From NCBI GenBank assembly GCA_900545925.1, contig URAZ01000022.1, positions 1 to 56,278 on the forward strand: a stretch of 56,278 nucleotides of DNA, in the 5' to 3' direction. Under the pieces are notes generated by a model, which did no database searches, was not told the DNA's origin, and saw only the letters and a program-made list of their open reading frames with translations. The position numbers and the translations under genes are program-made. Source of the DNA: an uncultured Eubacteriales bacterium. GTDB lineage: Bacteria; Bacillota; Clostridia; Oscillospirales; Oscillospiraceae. Position 1 is the stretch's first letter; every line of letters starts with the position of its first letter. Shown here in pieces: positions 42,169-50,300 of this stretch.

Positions 42169-42948
42169 ATGTCAGTATTATTTAGGGGCTATGAGATCCA
42201 TCACGGCAAACGCCTTGGATTTCGGTTACGCGGGCAGGGACATTTCATGTGTCCGGAACGCAGAAATCCTGATTTCTCGGAAGAACGTATCGAGCAGACC
42301 ATTCTGGGCAATCTGGGGCAAATTGAAGCCGGAAGGAAACCTGCCTTCACGCCGAAGCCAAAGCCGCAGCCATACCGCCCACATCCAAAGCACACAGGAT
42401 TCCTTGCGCTGTACTTTCATTACTGCTATTTGCTCGGTCGGATCGAAAAACGGCAGTACCCGCCGCGCATGTCGCCGCACCTGCGAAAAGAGATCATGAA
42501 GGCTGATATTTACAAAGCACGTCTGAAGTTTTTACAGGAACAGAATATTTGTACGCCGGACGATTTGACTGCCTGTATACAGAATGCAGAGCAGCAGATT
42601 GCAAAACTGTCCAAACAGCGAACGGTTCTGAACGTGCGTAAGAAAAAGCGAAAGACACTCTATGATGCTCTGGCGGCAGAAGCTGCCTTCGGAGGGTTTG
42701 AGACAAAGAAAGCAGAACATGACGATGCAAAAGAGTTGCTAGACGCCTGTGACGTTCCACGCGAAGCCTTGCTGGCAGAAAAAGCGGATCTCTATGAACA
42801 GCTTGCGCAGGTCAATCAGCAGATCCGGCAAAAGCGCTGGAAGCTCAAGCAATGCAAGGAAATCTCGGAGACGGCAGCCATCATGCAACGGGACATCGAC
42901 CGCGTTGAACAGCAGCCGCAGCGGATAGCTGACACGCACCAGCGGTAA
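42169..42948 (+). pseudogene. Relaxase/mobilisation protein, C-terminal fragment
   Basis: A 259-residue frame starts abruptly at a place that is internal in relaxases: RGYEIHHGKRLGFRLRGQGHF is the segment after the nicking domain. It continues with KPKPQPYRPHPKHTGFLALYFHYCYLLGR, PPRMSPHLRKE and a long coiled coil rich in Lys, Glu and Gln, as in MobA-type relaxases of clostridial elements. The N-terminal tyrosine/histidine nicking domain is absent, so it cannot start conjugative transfer. No ribosome binding site precedes its first ATG. It belongs to a decayed integrative element together with the neighbouring RepA remnant and Cys-rich gene. Confidence 0.7.
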
Positions 42949-43049
42949 GGCGCGTTGTGCCGATGTGTGCGGCTTTATGGGCCGACTGCGCATCCGTGCA
43001 GGTCTGTACCACGCAAACGCCACGTCCGCCCACCGTGCGGCGCAAAAAA

Positions 43050-43076
43050 CGAGGGCTGGCATCAAGCCAGCCCTCG
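43050..43076 (-). terminator. Terminator of the small membrane protein gene
   Basis: GAGGGCTGGC-ATCAA-GCCAGCCCTC is a perfect 10-bp stem which, read leftwards, runs into six Ts. It overlaps the gene's stop codon. Confidence 0.8.
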
Positions 43077-43298
43077 CCTTGCAAATCGAATGAGGGAGAT
43101 GATCCATGACAGCATCACGCAGCCCAGCATCACCAGAAAAATCCCATCCGCCAGTGTCGCGTGCACACAATACCACGGTCGAAACGTTGTGAGCATCAGC
43201 ACCAGGTACACCAGCGGTATGGACAATCTCAATCTTATTGCAATACGAATCAGCAAGAGCAGCAAGTAGAACATCATGGACAAACAGGCAGTTAACAT
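43062..43298 (-). CDS. Small membrane protein of the mobile element (78 aa)
   Basis: A 78-residue, very hydrophobic protein with two or three membrane segments (ACLSMMFYLLLLLIRIAIRL, then LVYLVLMLTTF and GIFLVMLGCVMLSWIISLI) and a basic C-terminus (RFARRGLA). AGGAGG lies 7 bp before ATG 43298 and a clean terminator overlaps the stop, so it looks like a real gene. No family is recognised. Small proteins of this kind are common cargo of conjugative elements. Confidence 0.6.
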   Translation of the reverse strand: MLTACLSMMFYLLLLLIRIAIRLRLSIPLVYLVLMLTTFRPWYCVHATLADGIFLVMLGCVMLSWIISLIRFARRGLA

Positions 43299-43621
43299 GA
43301 ACAATCCTCCTCAAACGGTTTGTCGGATGTTAACTCTCTTGCTGCAATTTTACAAGTACATAGATTTCTGATCGGACAATTCTTCTCGGCCATTCAAAAA
43401 TCAATTTCTATCCCCATAATGGGAGAAAGGAAGCCATAAGTCTGCATCATAATATGGTTTAAGTGGGATATTATTGCGTGCGCGCTGAAGTATTACAATA
43501 TAACGAAACTCTTGTTGGAAATCCCAATGACTCCGTTTGAAACGTGCGATACAGGGACACAAACTGTCACCCCCCTGCGAGGGAGCGGATTTCTCCGCTC
43601 CCTCTTCCTGTTCTCTCCGTC
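43299..43621. other. Gene-free AT-rich stretch with one hairpin
   Basis: I see no supportable gene here. The only structure is an 11-bp hairpin, GAGGGAGCGGA with complement, at 43579-43604, just downstream of the leftward RepA remnant. Confidence 0.5.
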
Positions 43622-43765
43622 TTATGCCGGGAATTGAATGACTTCGCTCAGCGGCGGGAGCAGCTTCGGCTGCTTCTCGTCTGGCTGCATGGCGCTGTCC
43701 ACTGTGCCGATACGGTAGAACGAAAACTGTTCCGCCTGATCCCCGTAGTAATAGTCCAGTGTCAT
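43622..43765 (-). pseudogene. Replication initiator RepA, N-terminal remnant
   Basis: A 47-residue frame begins MTLDYYYGDQAEQFSFYRI, the N-terminal signature of RepA-type replication initiators of clostridial plasmids and integrative elements. Normally the next residues would be PKxLFTD and the protein would run for about 250 residues or more. Here the sequence switches to GTVDSAMQPDEKQPKLLPPL and stops, so a deletion has joined the RepA start to something else. Its ATG overlaps the stop of the Cys-rich gene as ATGA, the usual coupling in intact elements. Confidence 0.6.
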
Positions 43766-44001
43766 GTATCTCCACGCCCTTTCCAAAGGCCCATAGAGCG
43801 CAGCAGATCCTTTGTACACCAGCCGATGCAAGGAGACGCCCGCCCATACGGACAGCCGTCGCACTCGTTGACGGCGGCAGACGGCTTCTGCGCCGAAATA
43901 TAATAGCAGCCGGTTTTGCCGCGGTAGGTGCAGCCCTCTGTCTGCTTCCAGAAATAGCAGTACCGGCAGTCTTTCGGTTTGTCCTCTGTATGTCCGTTCA
44001 T
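43762..44001 (-). CDS. Small Cys-rich protein of the mobile element (79 aa)
   Basis: A 79-residue protein with eight or more cysteines in paired arrangements: CRYCYFWKQTEGCTYRGKTGC, then CDGCPYGRASPCIGWC. This zinc-ribbon-like pattern is familiar from short unnamed proteins encoded directly before repA in clostridial integrative elements. GGAGG lies 8 bp before the ATG, and the stop overlaps the RepA remnant's start. The function is unknown; metal binding is likely. The gene itself appears intact. The IS5-type element inserted about 90 bp upstream may have removed its promoter. Confidence 0.7.
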   Translation of the reverse strand: MNGHTEDKPKDCRYCYFWKQTEGCTYRGKTGCYYISAQKPSAAVNECDGCPYGRASPCIGWCTKDLLRSMGLWKGRGDT

Positions 44002-44090
44002 TGCTTTCGCCTCCATTCCCGCCCATACCGGGCAACAAAAAAGCGCATCCTCCGGCTCCGTCGTGGAGCAAGTGGGTGTGCTATGTATAT

Positions 44091-45645
44091 TAGGCTTCAC
44101 TCCACAACCCAAAACCCATTGAAATACAAGGAAAACCGGTAGAAATATGATATAATAAGAGAACGGGAGAACCGAGAATAACCCGCAAAAAGCTTGCATT
44201 GGGATGGTGGAGTACATGTATAAGGATAACAGCCAGCTGCAGATAGAGGATTTCGTATTCCCGTATGGAACACTGGACCCAGAAAATGATTGGGTGAAGC
44301 TGGCGGCACTGGTTCCCTGGGACACCGTAGAACAGCGGTACGCAGCGCAGTTTGTGAATAATGGACACCCCGCGCACCCGGCGAGGATGGCCTTTGGCGC
44401 TCTGCTGATCAAACAGCGTTTGAAATGCAGCGATGAGTGGGTTGTCAAGCACATCAGTGAGAACCCATATCTGCAGTATTTCATCGGCATGAAGGAATAC
44501 GGAAGCAGTTGCCCCTTTGGAGCATCCACAATGGTGGCGTTCCGCAAGCGGTTCAGCCCGGAAGACATTTCCGAAATTTTGGAAGCCACCATTCCCAAGC
44601 CGGATGGTGCGGGAAACTCTGAGCGGAATGATGATGATCAGGATCCACCCAATGGGGGTACGCTGACCATGGACGCCACCTGCTGCCCGGCAGATATTGC
44701 GTATCCACAGGATATCGAGCTGCTGAACGGTGTCAGAGAACAGCTTGAGTGCGTCATAGACCAAGTGTGTGACGGCTACGGGCTGAAGAAGCCCAGAACG
44801 TATCGAAAACGGGCCAGAAAAGACTATCTGAATCTAGTAAAGCGGAAGAAGCGCGGAACACAGGTAATTCGGAAGGCGATTCGGAAGCAGCTTCAGTACA
44901 TTCGCAGAGATGTGAGATACATTGTCGAATATGTGCAAAGCGGCATCGTATTGACGCAGGCCCAAAAGAACTGCATGAACCTGATGACGACAGTATATGA
45001 ACAGCAACGCCTCATGTTTGAAACCGGCACTCACAGCATTCCAAGGCGGATCGTCAGTCTGCCGCAGCCATGGGTCAGGCCGATTGTACGGGGAAAGGCC
45101 CATGCAAATACAGAGTTTGGCGCCAAGCTCCACATCAGTTTGGTTGACGGCTACATTCGGATCGAGCGCCTGGATTTCGAACCCTATAATGAGGCTGAGG
45201 ACTTCTACCGCGCAGTGGAAGGATACCGGGCGCGCTATGGACGGTATCCCGCACGAATTCTGGCCGACAAACTCTATCGGAACCGCCAGACATTAGCATA
45301 TTGCAAAGAACGAGGCATCCGGCTGACAGGGCCAGCGCTGGGTAAGCCACCCAAGGACCGAGCACTGACGAAACAAGCCAGGGCCCAGGAATATCAGGAT
45401 ATCTGTGACCGTAACGAAGTGGAAGGCGTCTTCGGAACCGGCAAAACGGCCTATGAATTAGGCCGCATTGCCGCACATCTGAAGGAGACGACCTTCTGCG
45501 TCATTGGGGTGGCTCTGATCCTGATGAACCTGACCAAGAGACTGCGGTCTCTTTTGCGCCTCATTTTCTGCTGGCTGCAGTGGGGCGATTATGGCTTTGC
45601 GCTTATGGCTGGCTGATTTTTTGTGGGGTTGCGGAGCGAGGCCTA
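44091..45645 (+). mobile_element. IS5/IS1182-type insertion sequence, apparently intact (1,555 bp)
   Basis: The ends are imperfect 20-bp inverted repeats, TAGGCTTCACTCCACAACCC at 44091-44110 and its counterpart at 45626-45645 with a few mismatches. Both flanks carry TAT, consistent with a short target duplication. One full-length transposase fills the element. It lies inside a decayed integrative element. Confidence 0.75.
44204..45616 (+). CDS. IS5/IS1182-family DDE transposase
   Basis: A 470-residue transposase. The N-terminal domain (DUF772-like, PARMAFGALLIKQRLKCSDEW) precedes the DDE core. The first Asp is in LTMDATCCPADIAYP near residue 157, the second in RILADKLYRN near 348, and the Glu in RNEVEGVFGTGK near 407. 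A Lys/Arg-rich linker lies at about 185-235. No frameshift or stop is visible, so the element may still be active. The start at 44204 is the first ATG; a second ATG at 44216 has a closer GGAG and is an alternative. Confidence 0.9.
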   Translation: MVEYMYKDNSQLQIEDFVFPYGTLDPENDWVKLAALVPWDTVEQRYAAQFVNNGHPAHPARMAFGALLIKQRLKCSDEWVVKHISENPYLQYFIGMKEYGSSCPFGASTMVAFRKRFSPEDISEILEATIPKPDGAGNSERNDDDQDPPNGGTLTMDATCCPADIAYPQDIELLNGVREQLECVIDQVCDGYGLKKPRTYRKRARKDYLNLVKRKKRGTQVIRKAIRKQLQYIRRDVRYIVEYVQSGIVLTQAQKNCMNLMTTVYEQQRLMFETGTHSIPRRIVSLPQPWVRPIVRGKAHANTEFGAKLHISLVDGYIRIERLDFEPYNEAEDFYRAVEGYRARYGRYPARILADKLYRNRQTLAYCKERGIRLTGPALGKPPKDRALTKQARAQEYQDICDRNEVEGVFGTGKTAYELGRIAAHLKETTFCVIGVALILMNLTKRLRSLLRLIFCWLQWGDYGFALMAG

Positions 45646-45953
45646 TATTAAGTTTTCCCGTATTATATTTGAATTTGGATGTCCAACTCCGTAGATAAAA
45701 TGATATTGACTTTGATGCTGATTTCTCCTAAAATATCCGCAAGGGAAATGATACCTAACGCCTTTATTAGCTATTTCTAATTTTCTTCTAACACGGCGTC
45801 ATTTTTTCTAACAATCAGGACTTATCTATTGCAATCCCGATTTGACTCGAACTAACTTCTAGCAATTATAACCGTCTGGTTTTCGCGTTTTTTCGCGCGG
45901 ATTTTGAACAAATCTTGACAAGAATTGTCTCAGAGGGAAATGATACATTTCTG
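45646..45953. other. AT-rich element end with 12-bp direct repeats
   Basis: No gene is supported in these 308 bp. GGGAAATGATAC occurs at 45743-45754 and again at 45935-45946, the second just before the tRNA fragment. TTCTAAC-like motifs also recur. This layout resembles integrase arm-binding sites beside an attachment core, but that reading is inferred. Confidence 0.4.
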
Positions 45954-45998
45954 CTCCTAAGCGAAGGGTCGGACGTTCGAATCGTCTCTGGGGTGCCA
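45954..45998 (+). pseudogene. tRNA-Arg(CCT) 3' half, probable attachment-site remnant
   Basis: From the anticodon loop onward the sequence is a good tRNA: CTCCTAA loop with anticodon CCT, GCGAA stem strand, GGGTC variable region, T arm GGACG-TTCGAAT-CGTCT, acceptor strand CTGGGGT and GCCA. The 5' half (acceptor strand, D arm, 5' anticodon strand) is absent; upstream sequence does not pair. Integrases often recombine inside the anticodon-to-3' part of tRNA genes, leaving such halves at one end of the element. The intact gene would be at the other end or lost. Confidence 0.75.
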
Positions 45999-46000
45999 AA

Positions 46001-46036
46001 AACCCGGGAATCTCTCAGATTCCCGGGTTCCTTTTT
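46001..46036. terminator. Rho-independent terminator next to the tRNA fragment
   Basis: AACCCGGGAATCT and its exact complement form a 13-bp stem with loop CTC, then CCTTTTT. It begins 3 bp after the CCA end, as expected for a tRNA gene terminator, and lies just beyond the stop of the leftward YibE/F gene. Confidence 0.85.
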
Positions 46037-47216
46037 ATTTGGCGGCATTTTTTGCACGCGTGGAATAGAGCAGCGCTCCGGCGGCATTTGTCAGGGGGAC
46101 GGCGAGAATGACGCCGATCGCGCTGGAGACGGAGCTGATGAGCTCAATGGCAATGTAGCTGGATGCCATCAACTGATACCAAGAGAGATTCAGCGAGTAG
46201 AGATAGAGGATCAGCACCATTCCGCTGCCGAGAATCGCAAGGATCAGCGTATTGGTCATCGTACCGACCATATCGCGTCCGATGTTCATGCCGGAGCGCC
46301 ACAGCGCCCGCGCAGAGAGGTCGGGATCGACTGCCTTCAACTCGGACTGCGCCGAGGCAATGGACATTGCAACGTCCATGACCGCGCCCAAGGCGGAAAT
46401 GATGACGCCTGCAACAAGCAGCCCTCTGATGTGAACGGGTGTGCCCGTCTGGCGGAGCTGTAAAAGTGCTTCGGCATCGGTCGCGCGCAGGCCGTCCAGA
46501 TGCAGCAGCTTCTGGGTCAGGATGCCGAAGAGCATGGAAAACGCGACGCCGCCGATCGTGCCGATGCACGCGCAGAGGACTTTTTTGCTGCATCCGCCCA
46601 GAATGACGAAGCACACGACCGCAACCAGCGAACAAAGCAGGAATGAGGTAGGGATCGGCAGCCAGCCTTTCATCAAAAGCGGCAGGAAGACCATCAGGAT
46701 CACGACCATGGTGAGGATCAGGCCGAGCACGGATTTCGCGCCGGTGCGGCCGCCCACCGCAATCGTCACCAGAACGAATATGCCGAGTATCAGAAAGACA
46801 ATGGGCGTCCGGTTGTACTCATACACGGTGGCCGTGTGGTCGCCGTTTGCATAGGTGTTGATGCTCAGCACAACGCTCTGCCCGACCTTCGCAGGCTCGC
46901 CGTAGATGGGGCCGACAAAACCGGAAACCAGCATCGTTTCGCCTTTGTACTGACCGGAGGTGACCTTGACAAGGAGCTTCTGGTCGCCGCGGTAGGCATT
47001 TTCCGCCACCTCGCTGACCTCGCAGTTGTCCATCAAAATCTCGACAACGCGGCCTTTTTCATACTCCGCGTATTCGGTTGGCTTTATCGTATTTTCTTCC
47101 GCATCATGCGCATAGAAATACAGCGCCGCAAATATCCCAAGAATCAGCACAACGACCAGCACAGACGCGGCGGCAGTGCGATTGGAACGGCTTATAGAAT
47201 TGTTCTTATTTTTCAT
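46035..47216 (-). CDS. YibE/F family membrane protein
   Basis: A 393-residue membrane protein of the YibE/F family. One N-terminal helix (ASVLVVVLILGIFAALYFYA) leads to an extracytoplasmic domain of about 110 residues (YEKGRVVEILMDN to VYEYNRT). About seven more helices follow, with the conserved GGRTGAKSVLGLILTM and the cytoplasmic stretch SGMNIGRDMVGTMTNTLILA. The molecular function is unknown; transport has been suggested for the family. A weak GGGGT ribosome binding site precedes the ATG. It lies downstream of the giant SLH gene on the same strand, separated by two hairpins, so linkage is not certain. Confidence 0.88.
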   Translation of the reverse strand: MKNKNNSISRSNRTAAASVLVVVLILGIFAALYFYAHDAEENTIKPTEYAEYEKGRVVEILMDNCEVSEVAENAYRGDQKLLVKVTSGQYKGETMLVSGFVGPIYGEPAKVGQSVVLSINTYANGDHTATVYEYNRTPIVFLILGIFVLVTIAVGGRTGAKSVLGLILTMVVILMVFLPLLMKGWLPIPTSFLLCSLVAVVCFVILGGCSKKVLCACIGTIGGVAFSMLFGILTQKLLHLDGLRATDAEALLQLRQTGTPVHIRGLLVAGVIISALGAVMDVAMSIASAQSELKAVDPDLSARALWRSGMNIGRDMVGTMTNTLILAILGSGMVLILYLYSLNLSWYQLMASSYIAIELISSVSSAIGVILAVPLTNAAGALLYSTRAKNAAK

Positions 47217-47255
47217 TTCATACCCCTACCCGGTAAAATACATTCTGTCAAACAG

Positions 47256-47337
47256 GCATCCGCCGGGCGGATGCTTGCTTGAAAGAAGGTATCTATGTGA
47301 ATGGCGCTTGTCCCACCCTGCGCGAGCGCAGGGTGGG
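47256..47337 (-). terminator. Two stem-loops between the SLH gene and yibE/F-type gene
   Basis: CCCACCCTGCG-CGAG-CGCAGGGTGGG lies at 47312-47337, and GCATCCGC-CGG-GCGGATGC at 47256-47274. The first is 26 bp after the SLH gene's stop. Neither has a strong T-run on the minus strand, so partial termination or mRNA protection is likely. Confidence 0.55.
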
Positions 47338-47363
47338 ACGTTTGATTTTTCAGTTTTGCAGAC

Positions 47364-50300
47364 TTACTTCAGCTTTGCGTAGACAACCAGAATCTTCACG
47401 GACTCGCAGCGCTTGATGTCATCGTGCGGTGCAAGATACAGGCCGATTCGGTTCCAGTGGCGCGTGCCGCTGACGATACCCTGCTCGACAGCCCATGCAA
47501 ATGCGTTCTGAGCCCATGTGGGGATGCTGTCCGCATCCTTGAAGGAGCTGAGGTCCGCATTGGACGCCGGCTCGCCTGCCAGACGCCAGATCATGGTAAC
47601 CATCTGCTCACGGGTGACCAGTGCATCCGGAGCAAACTTGCCGTTGCCAAGGCCGTTGCTGATGCCGTTCTGTTCAGCCCAAGCGATGGCGTCCTGATAC
47701 CATTCGCGCGTGGTATCCGTGAAGGAGGGCTTGCCGGACACTGCGGGAGAACCGGCCAGGCGGTACAGCAGCGTGACCAGCTCCGCACGGGTCAGACCCG
47801 CCTGCGGACGGAAGTTGCCGTACTGATCGCCCTCGACCAGACCGTTTCTGGCAGCGGTCATGACATAGTCATAGTACCATGTGCCCTTTGCCACATCAGC
47901 GAACGGATTGGAGGACGGTCTGCCGCTGCCCGGAATGACGATCACGCCGGGATTCGGCTTGACCTCGGGCTTCTCGGGCTCGGTGGGGTTGGTGCTCTCC
48001 TTGCAGATGATCTCTGCGCGGTTCCTGACACGCAGACGTGCATGGCTGTCGTTCTCGATGGCATAGGTGTCGTCGTAGGACGCAAGACCGGTTGCCTCAA
48101 TGGAGCAGCCGACCTTCAGACCGGCAATCTCCATCTGGCTGCAAATGTAGCCGTCGATGAATACTCTTGCAACCTCGCCGCTCTCGTCCTTCACATAGAT
48201 GGACTCAGGCAGGCCGCTGGCCTCGGTGATCTTCGTCACAGTGCCCTTGATCGTTGCAAGCAGGCCTTCCTTGGAGCGGTTGTTGAGCTGTGCCGCCGTG
48301 ATGACGGTCGGCTCGACCGGCGTGGTCTCGCCCAGCTTTTCAGCCGAAACGACCTGAAGCTCCGCTTCACCCTGGAAGAAGTGCGTCGTGGCGGTCACGC
48401 GGACAACGTCACCCAGCTTGAAATCACCAGAGATCGGGAAGCAGCAGACGCCGCCCGTTGCGTCCTGCACATAGATGCAGTCAAAGAACGCGGTGGTCTT
48501 GTCATAGCCGGAGGCATTCGAGGTGACAACGCCTTCGATGGTGTACTTGTAGCCGGACTCCGTCTGCTTGCGCACCTCGGCAATCGGGGTGACCTTCACA
48601 GGATTGATTGCCTTGAAGATGTTCTGCAGCAGCGCATTGTTGCCGTTGGCTGCGGGGATCTGCAGATCGAAGTCATTCATGAACGTAGAGCCGGAAACAA
48701 CGATCAGGCCCTTGCCGGGCAGCTGCTCGGAAGCCATGACGAGCAGACGCGCGTCATTTTCCGCGTATGCGTACTTCGGCGTTGTTTCGCCGCCAAGGCC
48801 GTCGCCGTCCTTGTCAACGGAGGTGCCGGCTGCATTCGCAAAGAGCATGGCTGCAACCGTTGCGGGGATCTCGCTGGAGACTGCGCCGGTGGCATCGACC
48901 GCGTAGATCGTAGAACCGCCGTAGTAGGAGATGCCGGTGGTGAGGCCCTGCACCAGCTTGCTGCTGCCGAAGCTGTTCAGCGTCAGCGCGAAGGAGGTGT
49001 CTTCATACAGGCCGTCGTCGGACAGACGCAGAGACGAGCCGAGCTTCTCAAGCAGCGCATTCTGTGTTGCAGCCGTGTGCTTTGCACCGGGAAGCTGGTC
49101 GTTGGTATCGCCAACGCCGGAGATCAGCAGGACGCCGCCGGCGGCGTTGAACTCAGCCAGAGCCTTGAGCTCCGTTTCAGTGTAGTCCTTGCCTTCCGCA
49201 ACACGGCGGGAGGGCGGCGTGATGACCAGAGCCGCGTATTTGCCGTCCTTGCAGGCGGCGATCAGCTTCTCAGAGGTGTCCAGCATGTCAACGCGAACCG
49301 TAGAGTCGGCAGCAATCGTCGTGAAGTTGCCCATCAGGCCCTTGTTGTAGCCGGAAACATACTCGTTGTTGTGCGAAGCGTCAACGCCGACATAGGCGAG
49401 GCTGCTGACGTCCTGCACATCAAGATCGACGGCGGCGGAGAAGGTGTACTCCTTGCCTTCCATCTCGACCACGACCGTCACGGTGATGGTCGTCTTCTTT
49501 GCAAGCTCGGTAACGTACTTCCAGTCGATGCTCACGGAGCTGTCGGCAGAAAGGACGCGCGGCGTGGTGTCGGTAAAGAGGACCTTGGAGCCTTCGGTGG
49601 TGTAGACAACGCTCTTGATCTGCGCGTCGGAGCTTTCCTTGTTGTAAAGCTTCGTCGTGAGCGTGACCGTTTCACCGACAATGGGGTTGGTGGAGTCCGC
49701 AGTCATCTCGGTGATGCCGAGCTGCAGGCTTTCGCCGACCCAGACAGGTGCGGTGACCGCCAGATCGCCGTCGGCCTCCGTGACCTTGACATAATAGTAG
49801 GAATATTCGGGCTTGAGTTCTACCGTAAGGATACCGGCTGCAAGCTCTGCGGGATCGTCCCAAGTGTAGGCGACCTTACCGGAGTTGACGATCAGCTCCA
49901 CCTTGGAGATGGAGTCCTGCTCGTCCGGATCCATGACGGAAACATCAAACTTCAGCATCTCGGGAACCGATTCAATGATGGTGCCCATCGGCAGGTCATT
50001 GACCGTATAGCCGAGCTCAAGGTTCTTATCCTCCGTTGCGTAGACACGGTAGTTGCGGATCGCATCGTAGATGCCCTCCTCCGTGGCCTGCTCAACAAAA
50101 AGGACGTCGCGGGCATCGTTGGCGTTGCCCCACTTTGCCTTGTGGTTGTCCTGGTTGTTGGACGGAGCCAGATGCCAGCCCTTGTCCAGTGCCAGCGTGT
50201 ACTGCTCGTAGCTGGGATAGTAACCGGACCCGCCGATCTGGCCTTCGCCGTTACCGACCTCAACGAGGTGCATGCGGCTGTCGGCTTCGGGATTCCAATA

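Noticed and set aside
45866..46087. A minus-strand frame containing ETIRTSDPSLRSR
   Set aside because: This peptide is the well-known false translation of the antisense of a tRNA 3' end. It supports the tRNA fragment and is not a gene.
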